Positions 46,692 to 54,877 of a DNA stretch of 57,853 nucleotides are shown here, in pieces (the first letter of the stretch is position 1; every line of letters starts with the position of its first letter). The DNA lies in the NCBI GenBank assembly GCA_027484725.1, contig JAIXSK010000004.1, positions 1 through 57,853 of the forward strand, written 5' to 3'. Below the pieces are notes generated by a model. It did no database searches. It was given only the letters and a program-made list of their open reading frames with translations, and had not been told where the DNA came from. The DNA is from Flavobacterium sp. GTDB taxonomy: Bacteria > Bacteroidota > Bacteroidia > Flavobacteriales > Flavobacteriaceae. The position numbers and the translations under genes were made by a program.

Positions 46692-48611
46692 ATGAGAAAT
46701 TTATATTTGACATTCATAATTCTGTTTTCTTACACGATGAATTCACAAGAGCAAAATACGGATAAAGTCAAAGAGAAATACCAACCACTTCCATTTGGAA
46801 GTATCAAGCCTTCGGGTTGGATAAAAACACAAATGCAAAAAGATATCCATGGTTTTGTGGGTAATTTGGATAAGTTAGTACCTGATTTAATCAACGACCC
46901 AATTTACGGTTCAGGAAGATTACACAAAGACAGTAAAGTCAAAGATTTAGGAAATAATAAAGAAGGCGATGCAGCAGGTAGTGAACAATACAAATGGTGG
47001 AACAGCGAAACCCAATCTAATTGGTGGGATGGTTACACTAGAAACGTAATATTACTCAACGATAAAGAAGGTTTAAAAAAAGTAGAAAAGTACATCCAAG
47101 AAGTTTTAAAAACCCAAGATGAAGACGGATATATTGGCATTTATGACAAAGATTTGCGTTATCGGTTCAATTCAGAAAATGGCGAATTATGGTCTAAAGC
47201 AACAATGCATAGAGGTTTATTGGCTTATTACGAATACTCAAAAGATAAAAAATTGTGGAACGCTATTGTTAAAGCGGTTGACAATGTAATGACCCATTAC
47301 CCAATTGGAAAATCTAGTCCGTTTTCTTCTGGTACAGCCTTTAATGGTGGCGTTTCTCACGGATTAACTTTTACCGATGTTTTGGATAAAATGTATCAAA
47401 TTACTGGCGATACAAAATACACGGACTATGCACTGTTTCTTTATCAAGATTTTAGCAAAACGTACCAATCTGAAAAAGATGTTCAACTAACCAATATTTT
47501 AAATCCAAATTACAAATTGCAATCCCACGGCGTACATACCTATGAGCATTTACGCCCGCTAATTGTGGCTGCTTATGCTTCTGATAATATAGAATTACAA
47601 AAAGCACTGCAAATCTATATTCAAAGAATTGAAAATGCTACAACTCTGACGGGTGGTGCCATTGGCGATGAATGGATTGCCGAAAGAACTGCCCATTCTA
47701 CCCATACCGGTTATGAATATTGCTCTTTACACGAATTATTAGACAGTTATACAGTGCTGTTTCAAAAGCAAGGAAATCCAAAAACTGCCGAAGCCATTGA
47801 AACTATTTTCTATAATGCAGCTCAAGGTTCTCGAAATCCGAATCATTCTTGTATTGCCTATTTAAAAACTGATAATTCATATGAAATGAACGGCACAAAA
47901 AATGGTGAAATTGAGCCCAATCGAAAACAAACCAGATACAAATATTCTCCGGTACACCAAGATGTTGCTGTTTGTTGCAGTCCAAATGCGGGAAGAATTA
48001 CGCCTTATTTTATTGAAAAATCGTGGTTGAAAGAAAATGAATCTGTATTGGTAAATGTACTTTTGATGCCCAATATTGTTGAAACAAAAGTTCAAAATCA
48101 CAACATAAAAATTGAAACGATTACCGAATATCCGTATCAAAACAAATTCACTTTTAAAATAGCTAATCCAAGTAGGGCTTCTTTTACAATTAAAATTAGA
48201 AAACCATTTTGGGCTCTTGATATGATTACAAAAGAAAAATATACTGTTGAAAATGATTTCTTAGTTTTTAACAGACCTTTTGCTAAAGAAGACGCTATTG
48301 AAATAGAATTCAGTGCCAAAGTGCTCATCAAAGAAGACTTGAACAATGAAAAATATTTTAGCTATGGTGCTTTATTGTATGCCAAACCCATTGAAGCCAT
48401 AGAGCTAAAAGGTAAATCTTATCTCGCCAATTTTGATGATTTAACCTATAAACCAACGGATGACAACCGCTTTGAATTTGTTGAAGAAAACCAGGCAACA
48501 TTCCAAAACGGTCAAATTTCTATCAGAGCCAAAAACAAAACAACCAATCAAATAGAAAACATTGTGCTTATTCCTTTTGGTAGAACCATTCTGCGACAAG
48601 TTAGTTTTTAG
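46692..48611 (+). CDS. GH127-like beta-L-arabinofuranosidase domain protein
   Basis: 639 residues; signal peptide (about 1-19). The (alpha/alpha)6 barrel begins PFGSIKPSGWIKTQMQKDIHG. The zinc site typical of HypBA1-type GH127 enzymes is present: Glu342 and Cys344 in GYEYCSLHELL, and Cys428-Cys429 in VAVCCSPNAGR. One of those cysteines is the proposed nucleophile in the family. A C-terminal beta-sandwich follows (FSYGALLYAKPIEAI). It releases L-arabinofuranose or a related sugar and is likely periplasmic. It is the last gene of the operon begun at 41512 (8-base gap to GH92). Confidence 0.92.
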   Translation: MRNLYLTFIILFSYTMNSQEQNTDKVKEKYQPLPFGSIKPSGWIKTQMQKDIHGFVGNLDKLVPDLINDPIYGSGRLHKDSKVKDLGNNKEGDAAGSEQYKWWNSETQSNWWDGYTRNVILLNDKEGLKKVEKYIQEVLKTQDEDGYIGIYDKDLRYRFNSENGELWSKATMHRGLLAYYEYSKDKKLWNAIVKAVDNVMTHYPIGKSSPFSSGTAFNGGVSHGLTFTDVLDKMYQITGDTKYTDYALFLYQDFSKTYQSEKDVQLTNILNPNYKLQSHGVHTYEHLRPLIVAAYASDNIELQKALQIYIQRIENATTLTGGAIGDEWIAERTAHSTHTGYEYCSLHELLDSYTVLFQKQGNPKTAEAIETIFYNAAQGSRNPNHSCIAYLKTDNSYEMNGTKNGEIEPNRKQTRYKYSPVHQDVAVCCSPNAGRITPYFIEKSWLKENESVLVNVLLMPNIVETKVQNHNIKIETITEYPYQNKFTFKIANPSRASFTIKIRKPFWALDMITKEKYTVENDFLVFNRPFAKEDAIEIEFSAKVLIKEDLNNEKYFSYGALLYAKPIEAIELKGKSYLANFDDLTYKPTDDNRFEFVEENQATFQNGQISIRAKNKTTNQIENIVLIPFGRTILRQVSF

Positions 48612-49121
48612 AAAAATAGCTTCAAATATTTTAAAACGGATGACTTTGACAATTAATTTTCTATTTCAAAAAAACATTTTACCAACATTTTGAGCGTAAA
48701 AAAGAATTGATATGTTTGTGTTAGTAATCTCTTTTTGAGGATTTTATTTTTAGCATTGAAATTAGCATCAATGAAAAAAAGAACAAAGAAATAAAATCAA
48801 AAGTTGTAATAATTGTATCGCAATCAAAAGAAAAACTCTTTGATGATCTCATCAAACAAAACAAAAAGAATTTTAATAACTCTCGTTTTTTAGGATAAGA
48901 AAATAGGTCAATCGCGCTTCTTTTATCAAATTTTAATTAAGGCTTTATTTCTTTAAATCTATAAATACTCCGAATAATAAGTCTACACTTAAAAATAGAC
49001 TCAAATTCTACAAAAGATTTTTTGAATAGGGCTTTGAAATCACAAGGTAAAAACTTCTCTCTTTTGGCTTGAATCGTTATGATTGTGATAAATTATTTTT
49101 GGGACTATTTAGTTTAGTAGA
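48612..49121. other. Gene-free stretch with a possible gene remnant
   Basis: 510 AT-rich bases. On the plus strand one frame stays open for 56 codons (48728-48898) without an ATG and reads like protein (for example IKSKVVIIVSQSKEKLFDD), so it may be the tail of a lost gene. I see no terminator for the sugar operon and no repeat. Confidence 0.35.
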
Positions 49122-50156
49122 CTATACGTAGTTTTTGTATTCTAAAGCTCTCTTTTCGACCCAATGCCATGAGATATATGCCAATAGGTAGGTTATAGCC
49201 AATGCAGAAATCATTAACTCGATAGGATTGAATGAAAAAAAGTTCATCAGCGTTTGTTGTACCACAAATCCGTATATATATACTCCGTAAGATATATCAC
49301 CGAGTTTTTCGGTAAACATCCATAAATATTTATTAAATGATAAACCAACGATGATAATCAATAGCGGTAGCATAAAGGGCGATACGTATTTGTAAGTATT
49401 TGTATATACAGATAATAACAGCAAGATTGTTAATGTAGCCGCTGCCATATTCGTCTTGATTTTTTCAATCTTGATCAAGCTCAAAATTGTGCCGGCCAAA
49501 AATGAGGAGAGCAAAGGGTAGAATTGTTTTGGGTTTAGGTTGAAAATACTGATGGCATTTTCTAAGAGATATGACTGAAAAAGATTTGCATACACTGAAA
49601 AAAGAAACACTATTGAGATCACAATTAAAAGAACATTTCGATGAATATTCTTAAAAAAAGCCAGTGGAATTATCAACATGTACATAGCGAATTCATAATG
49701 CAAAGTCCAAAGACTACCATTGATTGCTTTTGGATATGGATTGTTTTCAAAAATATTTTTGATGGAACTTTGTAATTTAAACAAAGTTAAATTTTTAGGT
49801 AGGTAGGTGTAAAAATCTTTTTGATGAAATAGACTCATTGAGTCACTGATTAGTATTAAGGTAATTAATGTCAAAATCAGCATCAACAACAATCCAGGAA
49901 AAAGCCTCAACAGCCTCTTCCAGATATAATTAACTATTGATTTACTGTACCAAAGGCTTCTAAAAATTAAAAAGCCACTAATGATAAAAAAAATGTGAAC
50001 CGAAAGATAACCCAAATCAATCTGTCCGGATGTGATTTTTAAAAAAAATTCTTCATTATTTGTAAGTGGAAATGAATGTGAAATGATGACAGTTGAAGAA
50101 AATATCAATCTTAAAATATTGAAATTGTTTTGTTTTTCATTAAACTCCATTCGCAT
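49122..50156 (-). CDS. Membrane acyltransferase, acyltransferase-3 (OafA-like) family
   Basis: 344 residues with about ten membrane helices. The catalytic His motif is near the start (NILRLIFSSTVIISHSFPL). Other family features are FFIISGFLIFRSLW, the RLLRLFPGLLL helix and SLWTLHYEFAMYML. It transfers acetyl or other acyl groups to an extracytoplasmic sugar such as O-antigen or a capsular glycan; the substrate is unknown. It is the first gene of the minus-strand region that goes on to the cassette-like array, but no boundary repeat flanks it, so I place it outside the array. Confidence 0.9.
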   Translation of the reverse strand: MRMEFNEKQNNFNILRLIFSSTVIISHSFPLTNNEEFFLKITSGQIDLGYLSVHIFFIISGFLIFRSLWYSKSIVNYIWKRLLRLFPGLLLMLILTLITLILISDSMSLFHQKDFYTYLPKNLTLFKLQSSIKNIFENNPYPKAINGSLWTLHYEFAMYMLIIPLAFFKNIHRNVLLIVISIVFLFSVYANLFQSYLLENAISIFNLNPKQFYPLLSSFLAGTILSLIKIEKIKTNMAAATLTILLLLSVYTNTYKYVSPFMLPLLIIIVGLSFNKYLWMFTEKLGDISYGVYIYGFVVQQTLMNFFSFNPIELMISALAITYLLAYISWHWVEKRALEYKNYV

Positions 50157-50445
50157 TTAAAAAAATATATCAGGTTAATTGCTATACAGTAATGGCTTTA
50201 GAATACTGCCTGTAAATATATAGAAAAACCTTGTAAATACTTGCAGAATAAAGTAATTGCGATGAGCAAGTGTTTTGTGATAGATTTTTTGTGGCTGACC
50301 TATTTTGGATCACAAAGACACTTCCATAATTAATCAAAAAAAAGAATAATTATTTTTGTTTGTCTGCACTAAATATAACAGTTGAAAGCAGTAAAAAGTA
50401 TTTCGGAAATGAGATATCATTGTCTGTTAACTGGTTAGCAGACGT
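50157..50445. other. Intergenic stretch holding the left edge of the cassette array
   Basis: 289 AT-rich bases. CTGGTTAGCAGACG at about 50431-50444 contains GTTAGCAG (50434-50441), the same word that ends repeats B, C and E. It lies 5 bases past the stop codon of the phosphatidyltransferase. No full 128-bp repeat precedes it, so this is either a truncated site or the end of the array. Confidence 0.45.
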
Positions 50446-51045
50446 TTAACTATTTAAAAATTTGTTCTTCTTAAAGGTTTTACCTACTCTAATTAAATAC
50501 GCGTGATATGAACTAGGAATATCGTGTTGCCATTTAGGAAGTAGCAAAATGATTAATATTACATCAAGGTGAGAAATCATAGCCATGAATATTGCAATGT
50601 AAAATAAAAATCCAGCAGTACCAAAGCCAATAATTGAGGTAAAAGCAGCTAACAGAGTTAAGCCCCATATTTTAGATAAAAAAGCGTGTGTGCATGTTTC
50701 CTTTTTAAATTTTATTAAACTAATGATATAGCACATTGCTTCCATCACAATAACCATTAGTACATAATATTTTTGTTGTTCAATTACAGTAGGATATAAT
50801 AACCAGGCACTAACTCCAATTGAAACCCAAAAGATCATATCAACCTGGCTATCTAATCTTCTTAAGCTTTCGGTTGAGCTATTTTGTTTTCTAGCAATAA
50901 TTCCATCAAAAATATCTGTAAGCAAACCAAAGTACATAAGAATTACAACTATAAATGAGGCAGTTATGCCAAGAAAGTATGACAAAAGTAAAATTATTGG
51001 TGACAGTAAAAATCTAATTAGTATTAAAATCTTCGGTGTGCTCAT
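50446..51045 (-). CDS. CDP-alcohol phosphatidyltransferase family protein (cassette payload)
   Basis: 199 residues, about six membrane helices. The family motif DG(x)2AR(x)8G(x)3D(x)3D is recognisable as D44-D47-G48-A51-R52 and D65, D69. The second Gly is replaced by Leu61 (TESLRRLDSQVD), a variant seen in a divergent subgroup. All four Asp for metal and catalysis are intact. It should move a phosphatidyl group to an alcohol or use a related lipid; the product is not predictable. Its start lies only 28 bases from the stop of the upstream beta-lactamase-like gene, separated by a minimal boundary sequence. Confidence 0.85.
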   Translation of the reverse strand: MSTPKILILIRFLLSPIILLLSYFLGITASFIVVILMYFGLLTDIFDGIIARKQNSSTESLRRLDSQVDMIFWVSIGVSAWLLYPTVIEQQKYYVLMVIVMEAMCYIISLIKFKKETCTHAFLSKIWGLTLLAAFTSIIGFGTAGFLFYIAIFMAMISHLDVILIILLLPKWQHDIPSSYHAYLIRVGKTFKKNKFLNS

Positions 51046-51050
51046 AAATG

Positions 51051-51075
51051 GTTGCTAACGTGTTGGTGCTGTGCT
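51051..51075. repeat. Minimal cassette junction (truncated boundary repeat)
   Basis: GTTGCTAACG is fused through TG to TTGGTGCTGTGCT. The first part is the right edge of the phosphatidyltransferase unit and the second the left edge of the beta-lactamase unit. Compared with repeats A-E (TAACG … GTTAG), the ~115-bp interior is missing. GTTGGTGCTGTGCT (51062-51075) is the inverted partner of AGCATTGCCACCAAC (52370-52384), 12 of 15 positions with one gap. The stop codon of the beta-lactamase-like gene (TAG, 51074-51076) overlaps it. Confidence 0.6.
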
Positions 51076-52333
51076 AATTTTCTTTTTTACTTAATTTGTT
51101 TAATTTTTCAGAATAACTATCAAGTAAATCATTGATCAGTTTATGGTATTTACCTGTTTCTGCACCATTTCCGTCAGTATTAGTTATATAATATTTGCCT
51201 GTTTTTAAATCTTTGTTGAAATAAATCACTGAAAATAAACCAGGGTCACCACCAAAGTGCCCAAAATTTCCTGTTGGTCCGAATCCCATTGTAATTCCCA
51301 TATTATATTCATCACTAAATTCACTCGAATTTCTTTCAATAAAATTATCAGCTTTTAATTGTTGAGTGTAGTATTCTTTATAACTTGATTTAGAAAGTAA
51401 AGTACCATTACCAACATAACCCTTCATCAATTCAAGTATATATTTACTCATATCGCTACTTGTGGTTAACATTCCTCCATCTGGATATGTATTTAATGAA
51501 TAATACGGATACGGAGTGGTTTTATTTTGATAAGTGTGTGTGTAATTTGAGAAATCAATTGTACTAAAACTCCAGCCTGATGAATTCATTTTCAATGGTT
51601 TTAGGATATACTCTTTTGTGAAATTATCATAAGTTGTCCCAGTAGCTTTCTCTATAACTAATGCTGCGAGTGTAGCTCCAACATTTGAATAGTCATATAT
51701 TTTTCCGGGTTTATTTTTAGAAAAAACTTCTCTATTATACCATTTTCCATTTTCATCAAGAATGTTTTTTAAAAATTCTTCTATAGATATCTTTTCAGAT
51801 GGTGGACAAAATTTGGTAGGAGAAATGTCTATTTTTAAATTTTTAGCAAGATTATTAGTGTCTTTTAGGATTAATGTTCTTGTCATATATTCTTTAGTAT
51901 CAATAATTGAAGAAGTGTGAGTTACCAAATGTCTAATAGTTATTTGATTTTCCGGGAATCTTGGATTAATAACTTTAAAAGGTAAGTATTTATTTATTGG
52001 GTCATCTAGGTTTAATTTTCCTAATTCTTGAGCCTTAAGTATTGCAATTCCAATGAAAGTCTTTGAAACTGAAGCAATGTTTTGAACTGTTTTATCTGTA
52101 TATTTTAATTTGCTTTCTACATTTGCAACTCCAAAACCATTTTGATACAAAACTTCTTTTTCGTTTACCAAAGCAACTCCAAAACCATTAAAATCTGTAA
52201 TCTTACTAATTTTAGTTAATTTTTCAGTGAGTTCATTTTGTGTTTTTATAAATTCGTCTGAATGTTTCTTTTCTTTTTTTGCGCAAGAAAATACAATGAT
52301 TGAAAGAAGAAGAAAAGTTAATTTTTTTACCAT
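51074..52333 (-). CDS. Serine hydrolase of the beta-lactamase/esterase family, lipoprotein (cassette payload)
   Basis: 419 residues; lipoprotein signal with lipobox VFSC and Cys17 followed by lysines and acids. Class C-like active site: Ser88-x-x-Lys91 in IASVSKTFIG, YSN in YDYSNVGATLA and HFGGDPG near the C-terminus (HxGG). A broad family covering D-aminopeptidases, esterases and penicillin-binding-like hydrolases. True beta-lactamase activity cannot be claimed. It is flanked by inverted repeats and directly precedes repeat A. There is no clear -7 box before its start, in contrast to the other payloads. Confidence 0.9.
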   Translation of the reverse strand: MVKKLTFLLLSIIVFSCAKKEKKHSDEFIKTQNELTEKLTKISKITDFNGFGVALVNEKEVLYQNGFGVANVESKLKYTDKTVQNIASVSKTFIGIAILKAQELGKLNLDDPINKYLPFKVINPRFPENQITIRHLVTHTSSIIDTKEYMTRTLILKDTNNLAKNLKIDISPTKFCPPSEKISIEEFLKNILDENGKWYNREVFSKNKPGKIYDYSNVGATLAALVIEKATGTTYDNFTKEYILKPLKMNSSGWSFSTIDFSNYTHTYQNKTTPYPYYSLNTYPDGGMLTTSSDMSKYILELMKGYVGNGTLLSKSSYKEYYTQQLKADNFIERNSSEFSDEYNMGITMGFGPTGNFGHFGGDPGLFSVIYFNKDLKTGKYYITNTDGNGAETGKYHKLINDLLDSYSEKLNKLSKKEN

Positions 52334-52380
52334 TTTTATCGTATTTAAATTTCTGCGTAGTTTTCGGAAAGCATTGCCAC

Positions 52381-52507
52381 CAACGTTCTCTTGTAAGGCG
52401 CGCGTTGCGGAACAGCGAGCCGAGTACGCTCGGCTAAGATAGAATTTCTACGTGAAAAACAAACTTCCGGCTAAGAAAATCAAGCCATGAGTTATGACCG
52501 CGGTTAG
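52381..52507. repeat. Cassette boundary repeat A (~127 bp, attC-like)
   Basis: Begins CAACGTTCTC and ends GACCGCGGTTAG. It contains the perfect hairpin AGCCGAG-tacg-CTCGGCT, then CTAAGATAGAATTTCTACGTGAAAAACAA, and CCGGCTAAGAAAATCAAGCC. The right arm (ATGAGTTATGACCGCGG) is of the type in repeat C, while the left arm (GCGTTGCGGAACAGCG) is of the type in D and E. It separates the beta-lactamase-like gene from the PIN/DUF6364 pair. Confidence 0.85.
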
Positions 52508-52929
52508 TGGTTGGCAGTCTTAATTTTCATGTAATTATCCGGAGTCATTACAGCCAATAAGCTATTTTTGAAATCTTTCGTATTTCTAGTTAGAATCAAA
52601 TCTATTTCTTTGTCCAATTCAGCGGAATAGTTTTGTAGTGCATCTTCAAAATCTTTAAAATCAGAGTTCAGCGCCCGGACAATTACATCTTTATCCATTA
52701 TTAATACTTCCGTAATTGAAACTAGTAATTTTAGTTTCTCGATTACTTTTTCATGCTTCGCTGTTTGTCTAAGTAAATAGTAAACATTGCTTATAATTAC
52801 TGGCGTTACAAAACCTTTTATTTCTTTTGATTCGCATAATGATAAAATTTTAGCTGCATTTTCTGCGAACGGTTGTCTATCAAAAAAGAAATCAAGAATT
52901 ATATCAGTGTCAATTAGTATCCTTGTCAT
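52504..52929 (-). CDS. PIN-domain ribonuclease toxin (VapC-like)
   Basis: 141 residues. The start MTRILIDTDIILDFFFDRQPF gives the first PIN acidic residues (Asp7, Asp9), and the later acidic positions lie in NSDFKDFEDALQ and LILTRNTKDF. PIN toxins cut RNA in the presence of magnesium or manganese. It follows the DUF6364 gene by 3 bases, the usual antitoxin-toxin order. Its TAA stop is part of the boundary word GTTAGTGG, so the coding end and the repeat are fused. Confidence 0.9.
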   Translation of the reverse strand: MTRILIDTDIILDFFFDRQPFAENAAKILSLCESKEIKGFVTPVIISNVYYLLRQTAKHEKVIEKLKLLVSITEVLIMDKDVIVRALNSDFKDFEDALQNYSAELDKEIDLILTRNTKDFKNSLLAVMTPDNYMKIKTANH

Positions 52930-52932
52930 TGA

Positions 52933-53181
52933 TTATAGATATTTCTCAGATAGTCGATTAGATAATTCTTTTTTGTAGTCAAAATCTTTTGGAGCTGTAA
53001 AAGAACCTTTAAGAGATTTCACAATTGGCGTTAACTCGATTTCACTAGGATTATTTTCTTTTGTGAGAGCCTTGAGATAATTTTCAATTAAGCTTGACAA
53101 GCTACGCTCTTTATCTTTTGCATATCTTTTCGCTTTTTCAATCACGCTTTGCTCTATTGTCAAAGTTAACTTGGTATTCAT
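52933..53181 (-). CDS. DUF6364-type antitoxin
   Basis: 82 residues starting MNTKLTLTIEQSVIEKAKRYAKDKERSLSSLIENYLKAL, the ribbon-helix-helix pattern of DUF6364-like antitoxins: a short beta-strand (KLTLTIE), then two helices. The C-terminal ~40 residues (SEIELTPIVKSLKGSFTAPKDFDYKKEL) probably wrap and neutralise the PIN toxin. The RHH part should bind the palindrome found at 53230-53257 and repress the pair, which is inference. Confidence 0.87.
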   Translation of the reverse strand: MNTKLTLTIEQSVIEKAKRYAKDKERSLSSLIENYLKALTKENNPSEIELTPIVKSLKGSFTAPKDFDYKKELSNRLSEKYL

Positions 53182-53206
53182 GATTCTGAATTTTAAAATT
53201 ATCAGG

Positions 53207-53257
53207 CAAATATATTTAGATATTTTTTTACGTGCAAATATTTTATGAAACGCACGT
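53207..53257 (-). promoter_or_regulatory. Promoter and putative operator of the DUF6364/PIN pair
   Basis: Read on the minus strand, TTTG (53235-53238) is followed by 20 bases and TATATTTG (53207-53214), an exact -7 box. The -33 lies inside a palindrome ACGTGC (53230-53235) … GCACGT (53252-53257). A dyad over the -33 is a natural site for antitoxin autorepression. Palindrome arms are perfect over 6 bases. Confidence 0.6.
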
Positions 53258-53286
53258 GTTTCTAGTTTGTTGCTTTCTGCTTGCCA

Positions 53287-53414
53287 CTAACGTGTTGCGC
53301 ATAGGCGAACGTTGCGGAACAGCGAGCCGAGTACGTTCCGCTAAGATAGAATTTTCTAGTGAAAACCAAGCTTCCGGCTAAGAAAATCAAGCCATGAGTT
53401 ATGACCGCGGTTAG
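53287..53414. repeat. Cassette boundary repeat B (128 bp, attC-like)
   Basis: Begins CTAACGTGTTGCGCATAGGC and ends GACCGCGGTTAG. The left arm is identical to D and E over CTAACGTGTTGCGCATAGGCGAACGTTGCGG; the right arm is identical to A from TTCCGGCTAAGAAAATC to GCGGTTAG. The central hairpin is imperfect (AGCCGAG versus TTCCGCT). It lies between the PIN/DUF6364 unit and the RCC1 gene. Confidence 0.88.
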
Positions 53415-53449
53415 CAGAAGTTTTATTGCTCATGTCTAAAGTAATATAT

Positions 53450-54781
53450 TTAATTCTTGATTATTTTTTTGTGAAAAATATTACTATCAATTGTTATTTC
53501 TAAAGCATAAACACCTGATTCGAATCGCGAAATGTCAATATTTCCATTATCCGATTTTAGAGGTACAGCCTTTCCCGAAAAATTGTAGAGAACATATTCC
53601 GGATTCCCTACCATTGAATGAGGAAGCGTTATCGTTATAATATTGTTTACAGGATTTGGGTAGATCTTTAAAGTATCTAAATCATTTGGAGACAAAGATA
53701 ATTCTACGCATGGAATTTGCATCGCGGAAGTCCAATCCGAAAGTTTGCTTATCAGATACATATTGGTATCAGTAGCCATATATTCTGTGTCGTTGTCACT
53801 CAAATTGTTAATGTTTGGAATACCTACAGCCAACTGAACAGGTGACGTGGTAAACAAATAAGTACCCGCTGTTGCAGGATGACCGCTACCCAATTTTCCC
53901 CAGCCCCATAGAGTTCCGTCAGACTTTATGGCCAATGATGTTGAATTGTAAATTTGTCCGCCGATCACCGCAAAGGTTATACCTGATGCGGCAATTTTTG
54001 TCCACCCTGAACCTATGGGCACTTGTATTGGTGACATTTTATTTATATTCGTTCCATCACCCAACTGACCGTTGTTGTTCGAACCCCAAGCCCAAATTGT
54101 ACCATTTGATTTAAGAGCGACTACGTGGTTATACCCGGCTTTGACACTCACCCAATCAGAATCTAATCCGATTTGCGTTGGGACTGACCGCGAAATAAGG
54201 TCTCCAGTACCCAGTTGCCCGATATTGTTGTATCCCCATGCCCAAAGTGTCCCATCATTCCTGATGGCAAATGTATTGTAGTAGCCACTGGTAACGGTAA
54301 TATAAGATGCCTCACCAATTTTAGTTGGAACTAGCATATTTACATTGCTTCCAATGCCTAGCTGACCAATACTGTTATTTCCCCAGCCCCAAAGGCTTCC
54401 GTCCGTTTTGAGTGCAAACGATGAGACATTGCCGGCGCAGACATATGCCCAATCCGTATCGGTACCTATCATCGCCGGATCGTTTATATAATTATCAAAA
54501 CCTGCCTGTCCGTTGCCCATTTGTCCGAAGAAATTATTGCCCCAGGCCCAAAGAGTTCCATTTTCCTTTAAAGCTAATACAGATGCCTTTTGTGAAATTG
54601 ACTGCCAATCACCATCAGTATCGAATTGTGAGACGGTTAAATCTTGAAAATAACCGGCGTAAGAAAATTTCCAAAGAGTTCCGTCATTTCTCAAGCCAAA
54701 CTCACCTGAATTCTTTTGCCAGCATTGTGCGTTAAAAGAAGATACGGACAGTAATATCAATAGGTTTAATAAATTTTTCAC
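53450..54781 (-). CDS. Secreted RCC1-repeat protein with T9SS sorting domain (second copy, GTG start)
   Basis: 443 residues starting at GTG (54781), the only start that keeps the signal peptide (KNLLNLLILLSVSSFNAQ); the upstream ATG is out of frame and short. About six RCC1 blades (KENGTLWAWGNNFFGQMGNGQ, KTDGSLWGWGNNSIGQLG, RNDGTLWAWGYNNIGQLG, KSNGTIWAWGSNNNGQLGDGT, KSDGTLWGWG), less regular than in the protein at 3298-4668. The sorting domain is LKIYPNPVNNIITITLP … LYNFSGKAV … FESGVYALEI. It is diverged from the first copy, so it is not a recent duplicate. It is an unusual payload, because it needs the host T9SS. Confidence 0.87.
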   Translation of the reverse strand: MKNLLNLLILLSVSSFNAQCWQKNSGEFGLRNDGTLWKFSYAGYFQDLTVSQFDTDGDWQSISQKASVLALKENGTLWAWGNNFFGQMGNGQAGFDNYINDPAMIGTDTDWAYVCAGNVSSFALKTDGSLWGWGNNSIGQLGIGSNVNMLVPTKIGEASYITVTSGYYNTFAIRNDGTLWAWGYNNIGQLGTGDLISRSVPTQIGLDSDWVSVKAGYNHVVALKSNGTIWAWGSNNNGQLGDGTNINKMSPIQVPIGSGWTKIAASGITFAVIGGQIYNSTSLAIKSDGTLWGWGKLGSGHPATAGTYLFTTSPVQLAVGIPNINNLSDNDTEYMATDTNMYLISKLSDWTSAMQIPCVELSLSPNDLDTLKIYPNPVNNIITITLPHSMVGNPEYVLYNFSGKAVPLKSDNGNIDISRFESGVYALEITIDSNIFHKKIIKN

Positions 54782-54862
54782 AGGTACTAATTTTTTTCAA
54801 TATAAGGATTCATGATGAAAGTTGCTATTTTAGTTTTTCTATTACTTAAATGTAATTCCTTG

Positions 54863-54877
54863 GTTATGAGCTGTAGC
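54863..54877. repeat. Left inverted repeat of the Fic unit
   Basis: GTTATGAGCTGTAGC is the inverted partner of GCTATAGCTCATAAC at 55883-55897 (14 of 15 positions). The TAA stop of the fic gene (54864-54866) lies inside it. There is no 128-bp repeat on this side, so the boundary between fic and the RCC1 gene seems to have lost its interior. Confidence 0.75.
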
